Positions 46,191-56,365 are shown, counted from the first letter of the stretch. The stretch: 64,000 bases of DNA from Mytilisepta virgata (GCA_028015205.1 CM051519.1:79381539-79445538); one strand, 5' to 3'. Translations and numbers: made by a program. The notes: generated by a model from the sequence alone, not told the origin.

Positions 46191-46634
46191 GAACAGACAC
46201 AAAGTAAAAAGGAGACTAAACTTATGTAATATGAACTATAAGGCATAACGTAAAATTTTGACTTGATAAAGAAGATGACTTTTTGTCTTGATTTTTTGCA
46301 CTGAACTAACGATCAGACAGGTTTATTTTAGTCCATATTCCTGACTGACAGCGTAAGACTGACTTCCGGTCATCCATAATCAATGGGTAATAATTTTATA
46401 TTAATCGGTTATTAAATCATATACGGCTATATTACCACAATAATTTAGTCAACAACAGACTTGGGTAATACATTGTATTTGTCATGTTGCTGTGGAAATT
46501 GTTCCGATTACTTTTGTAATTATGAATTGAAGTTTCTAATTAAGCTGCCTTAATCCTTCTGGCTTTTCTTTGAAGCAAATAATTAATTTAACTAATGACT
46601 GTTTATGTTTTCCTGTAAATTCTTGTTTCCTGAA

Positions 46635-46842
46635 ATTTATGCATAAGAATAAATCGACAAATATTTATACCTAAACATAAATCGATTTATGCCTAGGCAT
46701 AAATCCATTTAAGCTAGGCATAAATTGAGTTATGCTTAGGCATAAATATTTATACTAGGCATAAGTACTTATGGTTAGCCTTAAATCGATTTATGCCTAG
46801 GCATAAATCGATTCATGCTTAGGCATAAATATTTATTCGTTT
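46635..46842. repeat. Array of nested palindromes (ATAAATCGATTTAT / GCCTAGGC)
   Basis: The perfect palindrome ATAAATCGATTTAT alternates with GCCTAGGC (or TTAGGCATAA), with about 22 bp between equivalent points and roughly nine units. Variants replace ATCGAT by ATATTT or CCATTT. Every unit is self-complementary, so the array can extrude hairpins at many registers. Confidence 0.9.
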
Positions 46843-47006
46843 GACATGAGGCAAAATGCTGGGTTCTTTATTCATGGCATTTGCATCACGTGACTTCAGC
46901 CCTTTTAATCAAATTACCTCCCTTAGTTGTAGATCGAATAATCGAGTTTTTTCCTGTCTCGGCTCTTAAACTAATGTGTCTTTGAAAACTTCCTTTGGCA
47001 GATATT

Positions 47007-47577
47007 TGACGTAGTAAGATTTTTTCTTCGTCACTACGCTGGGGAACTAGCGAATAAAACTGAAGTCAAACGAAAGTTTAAATTCTTATATATTAAAATG
47101 ATAAAAATTCAAAACAATAAAGTAAGTTTTTACAATACAGTATTGTCACTAATGGTAAATTGTCCATTAAATTCACAATTTGGTAATCCAAAATTCCGGT
47201 CGTCAAACGATGTCCGTTTACTTCACTAATCGGTATCCGATTCTAACTACTTAAAACACAGTCTATCTTTTTATACAACTTGGGGGATTAAACTAAATGT
47301 CCATGGCAATTTGAATAAACGAAATCTTAATTTTCACAAATAGAGAATTATACATGTGATAACATATTCCTATTATCTAAGTTTTAAAAACATCCGGATT
47401 AGGATTAGCACTGATATATATAATTACATTTAGTCACGAACATAATATAAGCACAAATTATCAAAATAACAAATAGAACAAAAGAAAAGATTACCGAAAG
47501 GAAAGACTTTAAAAATTAGCTGACAAGCGTGGGAAAAATTTGTCGTTTGAAAATATACGAAAATGTCCACTACGACA
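47007..47577 (-). repeat. 3' LTR
   Basis: 571 bp. Differs from the other LTR by one visible substitution (GATGTCCGTT versus GATGTACGTT) and a 3-bp length difference at GAACATAATATAAGC versus GAACATATAAGC. It contains TATAAAAAG on the minus strand at 47267-47275. Confidence 0.9.
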
Positions 47578-47613
47578 ACTCCTCCCCACTCCAGCAAGAC
47601 TCTGTCCCAGAGT

Positions 47614-48685
47614 CTAATGAAAAAATTGTCTTCCTGTTCTTCGTGCCCATCCGATCCCCCTTTTCGAATTCCTATTTCCGTTGTTTACACCTCCTGGATT
47701 GTCTCGTTGGTGTTCACATTTATCGTTCCAAAATTTGGTTTCCGTTGTTGAATTTTTTAAAAGACTTCGTAAATGTCTTACTTCCTCAGCTTGTTCTTCA
47801 CATATTTTCCTCCATTCTCTGATTTCTTTGTTAAGGCTTATTTTATAGTCTAATTTCTCAACGGCATCGCGATATTCTGCCTTCTGTTCTTCAAGTTCTT
47901 CAGTTGATGTTGTAATCTGATTTTCCAATTGTTCAATTTTACTTGTTTGCTTTTTAATTGTTTCTTCCAACTCAAATTTTTTTATATCCAAAGCCAATTT
48001 TTCATCGACAAGTTCGTTCCATTCTTCCAAGCTATTTTCCCTATATTCTGTTAGTTCTTTCACCTGAATGTTTAATTTGTCAATCGATTTTTTATCGTCC
48101 GAATTTTGTTTCTTCAGTTTGGAATTTTCCTCTTGCAATTTTTTTTATTGTACGCCTGTTTTCAGTATCTTTGTCACCAAGTTCGGTTGCTATATTGTCC
48201 AAATATTCAACACATTCCCTGAGGTTTTGATTTTCAAGTCTTAATCCAGTGTGCAATTTTGAATTCATTTTTCGAAAGTCAGAATCGTCGATATTGGAAA
48301 AGGGAAGAATTGAGCACACTTTCATATTGATGAAATTCTGAAGCCTAATCCGGTCTCGCTGAATACTTTTTCTTGATTTTGGCTTCTTTTCTTCACGGCA
48401 TTCCTTTGCATAGTGTCCAGGTTTTCCACAACGGTAGCATCTCACGTTTCGAACTGTCATGTTTAGCTTGTTTAGTTGTGAATTTTGTTGGTATTGATTG
48501 AATTCTCCATAAATGGATTGTACATACGACATTCTTTGTCCGGCATACCATACATTCCCACTCGGAAATCCGAAATATCTTTTGCAGTTGTATGTCTCCA
48601 TTGTACTTGTAGAGCTTTTACGGTACCGCGATTTTGCACACAAATTGCTATAGCGGGTAGCAAAATGTTCCGGTTCTAGCACCAC
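47614..48685 (-). CDS. Gag-like protein: CCHC zinc knuckle followed by coiled coil
   Basis: Two overlapping minus-strand frames. The upstream frame (48685 to 48092) has no ATG at its very start; the first ATG that keeps the frame is at 48599-48601. Counting from 48685, residues 83-96 form a retroviral-type zinc knuckle, CYRCGKPGHYAKEC (C-x2-C-x4-H-x4-C), followed by a basic stretch. The downstream frame (to the stop at 47614) is about 170 residues of charged heptad-like sequence (EENSKLKKQ, LDIKKFELEETIKKQ, IEQLENQI, EEVRHLRSLL), a strong coiled coil, ending in a Gly/Asn/Arg-rich tail. The frames meet at an A8 run (48139-48146 region) and differ by one base. That could be a disabling insertion, a sequencing error in a homopolymer, or recoding. 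The order, knuckle first and coiled coil after, is unusual for Gag, where the knuckle is normally C-terminal. Confidence 0.75.
48661..48685 (-). promoter_or_regulatory. Putative primer-binding site
   Basis: Just inside the 5' LTR the minus strand reads TGGTGCTAGAACCGG, two bases after the LTR end. A TGG start at this position is typical of tRNA-complementary primer sites. The tRNA was not identified. Confidence 0.4.
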
Positions 48686-48686
48686 T

Positions 48687-49254
48687 TGACGTAGTAAGAT
48701 TTTTTCTTCGTCACTACGCTGGGGAACTAGCGAATAAAACTGAAGTCAAACGAAAGTTTAAATTCTTATATATTAAAATGATAAAAATTCAAAACAATAA
48801 AGTAAGTTTTTACAATACAGTATTGTCACTAATGGTAAATTGTCCATTAAATTCACAATTTGGTAATCCAAAATTCCGGTCGTCAAACGATGTACGTTTA
48901 CTTCACTAATCGGTATCCGATTCTAACTACTTAAAACACAGTCTATCTTTTTATACAACTTGGGGGATTAAACTAAATGTCCATGGCAATTTGAATAAAC
49001 GAAATCTTAATTTTCACAAATAGAGAATTATACATGTGATAACATATTCCTATTATCTAAGTTTTAAAAACATCCGGATTAGGATTAGCACTGATATATA
49101 TAATTACATTTAGTCACGAACATATAAGCACAAATTATCAAAATAACAAATAGAACAAAAGAAAAGATTACCGAAAGGAAAGACTTTAAAAATTAGCTGA
49201 CAAGCGTGGGAAAAATTTGTCGTTTGAAAATATACGAAAATGTCCACTACGACA
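48687..49254 (-). repeat. 5' LTR
   Basis: 568 bp, the upstream LTR for the minus-strand gene. TATAAAAAG lies at 48947-48955 on the minus strand, about 260 bp before the LTR end, a plausible promoter. Confidence 0.9.
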
Positions 49255-49579
49255 TATTTACAAATTGTTTGTTGAATTCTGAGGGGAAAGGCTTCAGATT
49301 TGAAGGATTACGCTATGGGAGACTTGAAATTATGTTTTATGAGATAAAAGTTATTTCCTTATAAAATTCATTCCAAAGTGATTTTCCATATGCGGTCAAT
49401 TTATGTATGATCTCGCCTTGTATCTATATTTGTAGTTTGAATTTGCATTTTTCACTAAATTTGGGTAATTTATACAGCAGTTAAACTACGGTTACGCTTC
49501 AGTTTTTTAAACTGAATTGGCAGAAAGTTTTCAATATTGACAATGTTCATTTGCACACGAAAAGAAAGGTAATATTGTC

Positions 49580-49722
49580 TGTTGTTCATATGTTTTTAGT
49601 TTTTAACTGTAGTGTATGTATTGTTTTGGTCTCTTCTTCGTTGTTCTCCGCAGTTTGTCAGTTGTTACGAATTTTCTGTCCTTCGAATATCCCTTTGGTA
49701 TTTCTTGACTTTACTTATGAAA
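49580..49722 (+). mobile_element. Orphan 3' end of Penelope-like element
   Basis: GTTCATATGTTTTTAGTTTT, TGTATTGTTTTGGTCT, and the tip CCTTCGAATATCCCTTTGGT ATTTCTTGACTTTACTTATG match 55705-55845 closely. No coding part is attached. Confidence 0.8.
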
Positions 49723-52254
49723 TATTCGTTGACTTGTATTTTTTAGGACATTTTTTGTAAGTAATAGAAAGCATAATCGATGTTTTGGCTTTTCAATTTT
49801 GGTCATTTTAGCATTTTTCCAATTTGCTCTTTAATGTGTTTGATTTGGTTGTCAACATTTCTTTAACTGAGCACAACTAGTGAGTTTTAAATTGACGAAA
49901 TGTACACATCTTATGCATCAAAATTTAATTTAAAAGAATATATACCCCCATACTCTACACTATTATAAAATAGGCAAAAAGTAAAAGAGAAAATAAATGT
50001 TCTGCGTTGATTCACATAAATGTATTAGTTTGTTTTTAGTGTCATACTTTTTCTTGATTCTTTTGACCGCATTTCTTGGAAATCTTTCTCATTACATATA
50101 TAAAAAATACTGTGATATTAAAGAACAATGCATTTTAAATATATTTGAAATGTATTAATCGGTTAACCTATTCTAGAATATTACGATGTTTGATTTTTGT
50201 GTTTTTCTTTTTACAATTTTAATATCTAAATGGTATCATAGTGTGTTTATTGAACCTGTTTTATAATTTTAAGTCCCACTATTCATGACAAACCAAACTG
50301 AGGGAATATATTGTAATTTGTGGTTGTTTTTACCATTCAGGCTCTCTTTAGTTATTATCGAGATCCAAGGTCGCGATGTTTCTTATTTAATGTTAGAAAA
50401 ATATATTAAGGGTTCATGTACATGAGAAACTAACATATGTAATACTGGTATAAAAAAACAAGTCACGTAATTGCATATTTAAAGAAACAGTTAAATTGTT
50501 TAATGTATAAAAAAGAACTGTTTACATGCCACATACCGCAGAGTACCGTGAGAGTGGACATTACATTGTATTTGTACTTATTAAAACGTTTTTACCACTT
50601 TGTCGGTAGCCTGGAATAAACAAATTAAAAAAAAAAATCGATGCCAATTTTGATGCACTATAAATGTACATTTTGTCAATTTATTACTTGCCAGTGGTCC
50701 TCAAGGCCAGTACAATAACACATAATTCGTAGAGCAGATTGTTCATTTAAATGCCACATGGACCAAAATGATTAAGTTACGAACCATCCTATTTTAAAAC
50801 ATATAACATCTTAGACAGTATCCCTAGTTGTTGATCCTTGAGGAATTGATTAGAGTAGCAAACGCCCTCGAAGTGCAAAACATTCTATTATATCAATTTT
50901 GAAGTCGAATGTACAAAAACTGTAATACCAATCAGTAACACAAAATATTTAGGGCCGTATAAATGCCAAAAACTTCTAATTCCATTGGATCATAACTTAA
51001 ACAGATATTTATACCCCCTTTACCCCCCCCCCCCCCCCCCCCCCCCAGAGATTTCTTTTTATTAATTCGTGGTTTATTTCCAAAAGTACCATAATTATAA
51101 ATTTATAATCATTTTAATTATCGATCGTTATTATCTGTCACATATTTATAACGTGACAAGGGTTAAGACTTTTTATTTTTGACGCAAACACACCATCTAA
51201 TCGTATTATTATCATGTGTTTTTGAGAAAAAAGTGTATAATAGCAGCTGGTAATTTTATTGTTCTATCTAAAAAAACTGCGTCAATAAGACAATTCAAAA
51301 ATAAAAACATCCCACTCTCAAATTCTAACGGCAAATGACCTAATCTTTTTTCAGCTTGAGATTCAAATGGCTAATATACAAACATCTGATAACTATCATA
51401 TGAGATTCTAAGCCGTGTTACAAATGTATCTTTTCAAACTTTTGTGATTTTACTTAAAGATCTCGATACTGAAATTGACATTTTTGGGGATTTCCAAAAT
51501 AATTTGTATTCTGACTAACCATTTTAACCAAAATTGTGAGAATCAGCTCCGATATACAATTGAGTCATCAACTTTTTTTACTTTGAATTTTGACCGCTAG
51601 AATTTTTTGAAAGTCTTTTTTTCCTAACAAAAAAAGGTCAAATCATTGCTTCGGTAGATGTGCTAATTACTTTTATCTTAAAACTAAATTTATTTTTTAT
51701 CTTTCCTTAAATAATTGACTCCCCACTTGTCTGTCTTTTTTATTATTTATTTATTTATTTGTCTATATGCTACTGAGATTTAAAAATGGCAACGAACTCA
51801 GTGTACTACAAACAGGTTTTTCTCTCCATCATCCGTGGTAAATTTATCATTATTGCACGAAAAAAGTCTGATGAATTTCATTCAGTTACTGCGTCGCTTT
51901 CAACATGCTTCAGACTTATAGTTTCAACTCCAAGAGTTACATTACTGACTTTAAACTGCAGTTTGATTGGCCAATACAAACGTTTGCTTTTGACGGTCGA
52001 GGGAGGAAGGTGATCAACCATCGAGGCTAAGGCTAATGGCTTGGATGCAATGGTTTTGTTTGTCATATTAAAACCAACTTTTCTTTCTCTTAATAGGTAT
52101 CTGGGACAAAACTGATTGTACGCGATTGGTTATCTTCTTAACAGACATCATGGCAAGAATTTCTTTTCAAGAATTCTATTTAAATAGCTGATTACACAAG
52201 TTTTTAGAATTTGTTACACATATTTATTGTTTTATTTATTTATTCATCTATAAG
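49723..52254. other. No clear gene; C24 run at 51023
   Basis: AT-rich. Frames at 51786-52013 (plus) and 51878-52066 (minus) overlap and have no recognisable domain. A 24-base C run lies at 51023-51046. Confidence 0.4.
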
Positions 52255-52570
52255 GAGGGAAATTTTACTAATTTATATCAAGCCCTCTCCACCTCGCTGA
52301 TAGCAAGCAACTTTTACTAAGTTACACCATGACCTCTCATACGGGCGAAAAGGAAGCAAATTTTACTACTTTAAATCAAGCCCTCTCGACTTCGCGGATA
52401 GGAAGCAAATTGTTCATATTTATATCAAGTCCTCTCAACCTCCCGGAAAGAAAGCAAAGGGTTCACCGCTTTTGGTCGACTTGTTCTTGTCTTCATATGG
52501 AGCTACATTTTCACAGGGCTACTGAATCGGAAAGAATATCAAGCCCTATCCACCTCGCGGGTGCGAGAAC
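52255..52570 (+). repeat. Degenerate minisatellite with ATCAAGCCCTCTC
   Basis: The phrase TTTATATCAAGCCCTCTC.ACCTCGC, GGA(A/T)AG(C/G)AAGCAA recurs about every 60 bp at 52276, 52333 (diverged), 52373, 52425 and 52540. The 99-codon frame across it is a by-product. Confidence 0.65.
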
Positions 52571-52974
52571 TGTTGTTGCAGAGGCATTTAAGTGTAGCTT
52601 TATTTTCGACATCTTCGCGGAATCCTAACATACTAAAGATAGTACTCTCTAGCGGTTTTTAGTTCCCATCAGACAGAATGGCATCGTTTGTCGAGACCAT
52701 CCTCGTAAATGGGGCTCAAATTTAAATTTTCATCCAAAACCAATATCCAACTGCTCCCTTAGATGGTCTTAGCCAAACGAATACCAATACATTAGGATCG
52801 AAACAAAAGTCAATAGGGTTAAAGAGGACAAATATACCTAAGGAGCAAATCAAAAAACGTAATCCATTGGACAGACAAACCCGGGAAGACGAATGAACAA
52901 CCACAAGCACAACAAATAAACAATGAAAACTAAAAAAAAAACAATGAACAACACGAACTCCTATAAAAATCAGC

Positions 52975-53060
52975 AGTGAACCCAGGTGCTCCGGAAGAGT
53001 AAGAAGTTATTGCTCCGTATACCACCCGTCGTGAAGTCAAAAATCGGTGGAGGCACATGA
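52975..53060 (-). mobile_element. Fragment of Penelope-like 3' region, minus strand
   Basis: AACCCAGGTGCTCCGGAAGA and the following CACCCGTCGTG are the reverse complement of the CTCTTCCGGA..CACC segment found at 25980, 55660 and 56170. Adjacent sequence to 53560 has no domain. Confidence 0.5.
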
Positions 53061-53749
53061 AATGTTACGACAGTGTGAACAGGTCTAACATCATCTTAGA
53101 TATTGGAACACTCTAACGGTCAATCAATTCGTGATGACGACCGTAAAATTCAGACAAAGGAGAATAGGCGAGAACAGAGGGAACATATACTACAAAGGAA
53201 AAAAAGAATAACAAATACAGCAAAACAGAGAGAAACAACCCATGACAAAAAAAAATAACTGCACTAGCGCAATTTGAACCCCTACTAAATAACTAAGTAT
53301 TGAAAACAAACCTTGTGATGACATCAAATGCCCAAATATCTTCAAAAGAATTCCCGAGCTACAAAACAGTGAGTCCGTAAGATCGAAATCCAAAAGAAAG
53401 AGAAATCCACGAGACAAACAGACAACGAAAAGAGTAAAACACATAGCAACGGATGTATGAAGACACAAACAAAGGAGTAAAATCATATAGCAAACAAGGG
53501 AGAATCATTAAAAGACAGCACGAAACTTGAAGAACTAGCAATGTGAAATTTCACCAAAACCCGGGAGTGACATCAGTTGATATGTGAGTAACATCCAATG
53601 AATCTGGTGAGGTGTCAATTCCAGGAAGACGTGAAATCTAACTGAAGATATCTAGTCTCATTTGTAATAATATCCATACATTGTAAAATTATGCATGTAA
53701 TAGAAAACGTGTTCATATTTGTTATAAAACCATTATGACAGCTACTTGA
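53061..53749. other. No feature seen
   Basis: A-rich sequence; minus-strand frames at 53190-53541 are composition-driven (Phe/Leu/Cys-rich). Confidence 0.4.
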
Positions 53750-53755
53750 AAATTA

Positions 53756-53945
53756 ATTACTCCACGAGTGGTTTAAATCAGATGTGAACTTTTAAAATTT
53801 CTAAAGACTTACAGGAATATCTCTCTTCCCGTAAGCCTTCTTACTGCAATAGTATAAAAAAAAACTTGGAAGATTGTCTACTCATGGAGTGTTGTGAATC
53901 AGATGTGGATTCTTAAAAAAACTAAAGATGTACAGATCTATCTTG
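53756..53945 (+). pseudogene. Two scraps of the Penelope-like ORF
   Basis: Two degraded copies of the segment at 54610-54680 lie in tandem: AAATCAGATGTGAACTTTTA..CTAAAGACTTACAGG at about 53775, and GAATCAGATGTGGATTCTTA..CTAAAGATGTACAG at about 53898. Both correspond to the NQMWILKNSKDLQ region. Confidence 0.6.
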
Positions 53946-54029
53946 CAGTATTAATCATCAGAAGCATAAAATTGTAATAAAAGTGGCATGCCTGTGTTTC
54001 CTTTAATTTCAAGTTCCCAGGTATATAAA

Positions 54030-55845
54030 ATGTAGGTAATCCTATAAGTTATGAGGACTATGCCAGAAAATGGACCAAACGTGAACAAGAGCCACTAGAT
54101 TCACTTTCAGAGTGGGTTATAGCTGTGGGATCGTTGATTCAAGTTCGAATTGATAAACTTAGAAGGTCTATGAGTACAAAAGGAACATCAGTCTTCAGCA
54201 ACCCCGAGGATGCCAAGACATTGTCCGCCATTCATGACAAATATGTTGTTGTTCCTGCAGACAAGGCCCCTAATAACATCGTTTTTGTTTACAAAAGCTA
54301 CTATATTTAATGCTTGATTAATGAACTAGGGATTGCTAGTTCACTTGGCAACCCTACCTATAAACCTACACACTTTCAAAGGAAGAAATAACCGATAATC
54401 ATAGATCGGTCTTATCTTCATTTGGTATTTGCATAAAAGATGATGATTGTGATCTTCCTACCTTGTACTGGATACCCAAGTTACATAAGTGTCCATACAA
54501 ACAACGCGTTATAGCTGGATCTGCCAAGTGTTCTACCAAACCATTGTCTCAACTTCTAACTTCTATTTTAACAGCTGTCAAAACGGGCCTCCAAAGTTAT
54601 TGTGAGACAAGCTATTCAAGAAGTGGTATCAATCAAATGTGGATATTAAAGAACTCCAAAGACTTACAGGATATTAAAGAACTCCAAAGATTTACAGGAT
54701 ATTTTACGATCTCGGTCCATTTCAGTCTGTAACAGCATAAAAACATTTAATTTCTCTACCCTCTATACCACCATTCCTCATTCACAACTGAAGGAGAAGT
54801 TGAAAGATCTAATCCATCGATGCTTTCAAAATAAAAATGGCAACAATAGATACTTATACCTTGTCATTGGTAGAGATAAATCATACTCTAAATCTAACAA
54901 AAAATATACAGAGGACGAAATTGTCCTGATGATTGAATTTTTGATCGACAACATATTTGTTCAATTTGGTGGACGTGTTTTACAACACACATTTAGCATT
55001 CCTATGGGTACTAATTGTGCGCCACTACTGGCCGACTTGTTCCTTTACCCTTATGAGGCAGACTTCCTTGACGGGCTTCTTAAGGAAAAACAGAAGAAGT
55101 TAGCCCGTACCTTTAATTTCAGCTTCCGCTACATAGATGATGTTTTATCACTCAACAATTCGCGTTTTGGGAATTTCTTACATCTCATCTATCCAAATGA
55201 GCTCGAAATTACCACAGACACTGCCAAGTCTGCATCTTATCTTGACCTTCACCTCGAAATTGACACCAGAGGAAGGTTGAATACAAAACTTTACGACAAA
55301 CGGGATGACTTTGAATTTCCAATCGCCAACTTTCCATTTTTAAGCAGCAATATTCAAGAAGCGCCGCCGTATGGAGTATATATTTCACAACTCATACGTT
55401 ATTCCAGAGCTTCTGACATATACATTGACTTCCTGGACAGAGCCCGGCTCCTGACAGAAAAGTTACTCAGACAGGGGTACGTTACTCCTAAGCTGAAGCC
55501 ATCCTTATTAAAGTTTTATGGGCGTCATCATGACTTGGTTGACAGGTATGAAAAAACCATTTCCTAAATGAAAATGGACCTGTTCCATTGATATTATCCC
55601 TTCCTCATACCGGATTTGACATGGGCAGCATGGCGGGTGTCATACAGGGAGACTGCTTACTCTTCCGGATCACCCGAGTCCACCCCCGGTGTTTTGGTGG
55701 GGTCCATGTTGTTCATATGTTTTTAGTTTTTAATTGTAGTGCATGTATTGTTTTGGTCTTGTCTTCGTTGTTCTCCGGAGTTTGTCAGTTGTTACGATTT
55801 TTCTCCTTCGAATATCCCTTTGGTATTTCTTGACTTTACTTATGA
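54030..55845 (+). pseudogene. Penelope-like retroelement, reverse-transcriptase ORF and 3' end
   Basis: The coding part begins near NPISYEDYARKWTKREQEPL and continues RRSMSTKGTSVFSNPEDAKT and VVVPADKAPNNIVFVYKSYY to a stop at 54308. After a frameshift comes YWIPKLHKCPYKQRVIAGSA (54466). A short tandem duplication (GATATTAAAGAACTCCAAAG, twice, 54644-54695) then breaks the frame. The last 255 codons (54800-55567) are intact: IPMGTNCAP at residues 67-75, the catalytic YIDD at 111-114, YGVYISQLIRYSR at 191-203, and GRHHDLV at 241-247, followed by a stop. No GIY-YIG endonuclease follows the reverse transcriptase. The 3' untranslated part continues to the tip CTTGACTTTACTTATG at 55845. The IPKLHK signature and overall order fit Penelope-like elements. 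Confidence 0.85.
54800..55567 (+). CDS. Reverse-transcriptase palm and thumb, open 255-codon frame
   Basis: Longest open frame in the window. It carries the two catalytic aspartates of the palm (FRYIDDVLSL) and a conserved C-terminal block after it. The start is simply the first ATG in the intact frame; the true ORF began upstream and is broken. It lacks the finger domain, so it cannot be an active enzyme on its own. Confidence 0.8.
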   Translation: MKDLIHRCFQNKNGNNRYLYLVIGRDKSYSKSNKKYTEDEIVLMIEFLIDNIFVQFGGRVLQHTFSIPMGTNCAPLLADLFLYPYEADFLDGLLKEKQKKLARTFNFSFRYIDDVLSLNNSRFGNFLHLIYPNELEITTDTAKSASYLDLHLEIDTRGRLNTKLYDKRDDFEFPIANFPFLSSNIQEAPPYGVYISQLIRYSRASDIYIDFLDRARLLTEKLLRQGYVTPKLKPSLLKFYGRHHDLVDRYEKTIS

Positions 55846-56084
55846 TTATTAAGAACAATTCTTTTTAAAGACCGTAACAATTGTGAAATGCATACTCTCA
55901 GATTTTCTTCAAGATTTGTACATAAACAAAACATCACCTGGTAATGCTAAAAACAATCAAATTTTATTAAAAAAATTGTTCTATTGCCATGGAAACTGAA
56001 ATCTCTTTTTGTCAGAAATTCTCAATTTTCGCAAATTTGAGGAGTGAAAATAAGCATTTTGTCTGCTTGCTTTGTGATTGACCC

Positions 56085-56365
56085 GTTCCATTGATGCTCT
56101 CCCTTCCTCATACTGGATTTGACATAGGCAGCATGGCGGGTGTCGTGCATGAAGCAGATACTGCTTACTCTTCCGGAACACCTAAGTCTACCCCCGGTGT
56201 TTTGGTGTTTTGGTGGGGTCCATGTTGTTCATATGTTTTTAGTATTTAAGTGTAGTGTTTGTTTGGTTTGGTCTTGTCTTCGTTGTTCTCCAGAGATTAT
56301 CAGTTGTTTTCGAATTTCCCTTCTTTTGAATATTCCTTTGGTATTTCTTGACTTTACTTACTACT
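56085..56365 (+). mobile_element. Second orphan 3' end of Penelope-like element
   Basis: Repeats the sequence after the ORF at 55575-55845: CCGTTCCATTGATGCTCTCC, GGCAGCATGGCGGGTGTC, ACTCTTCCGGAACACC, GTTCATATGTTTTTAG and the tip. It begins just past the stop-codon region, about 240 bp after the first 3' end, in the same direction. GTGTTTTGGTGTTTTGGTGG shows a small internal duplication. Confidence 0.8.

Larger units (their letters stand above)
44938..46640 (-). repeat. Large palindrome, right arm
   Basis: Mirror of 40300-44590 with its own private blocks: the hairpin at 45578, the triplicated unit at 45795-46190, and sequence at 45655-45795. At the outer edge (46635) it runs into the AAATCGATTT array. 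Confidence 0.9.
47007..49254 (-). mobile_element. LTR retrotransposon with gag-like gene only (TR-GAG-like)
   Basis: Two near-identical direct repeats (47007-47577 and 48687-49254) flank a 1.1-kb interior that codes on the minus strand. ATATTT occurs directly outside both ends (47002-47007 and 49254-49259, overlapping the repeat edges by a base), consistent with a 5-6 bp target duplication. In the minus orientation the repeats start TGTCGTAG and end CTACGTCA, a TG..CA pattern. The interior holds a zinc-knuckle/coiled-coil coding region and nothing resembling protease, reverse transcriptase, RNase H or integrase. It must be mobilised by another element. Gag-only LTR elements (TR-GAGs) have been described in plants; the comparison is by structure only. 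Confidence 0.9.

Noticed and set aside
46635..46842. CRISPR array
   Set aside because: The units are palindromic and contiguous with no unique spacers, and the DNA is eukaryotic.
47529..48230. Plus-strand open frames opposite the LTR-element gene
   Set aside because: They are antisense shadows of the zinc-knuckle/coiled-coil frames and have no domain.
48685..48685. A GTG start for the gag-like frame
   Set aside because: GTG is not a usual start in animal nuclear genes and overlaps the putative primer site; the ATG at 48599-48601 is more credible.
52329..52628. A 99-codon frame beginning with a HTGEK-like phrase
   Set aside because: HTGEK is the zinc-finger linker, but there are no paired cysteines and histidines; the frame crosses a degenerate minisatellite.
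53190..53541. Minus-strand frames rich in Phe, Leu and Cys
   Set aside because: Composition of an A-rich plus strand; no membrane-protein family recognised and two frames overlap.
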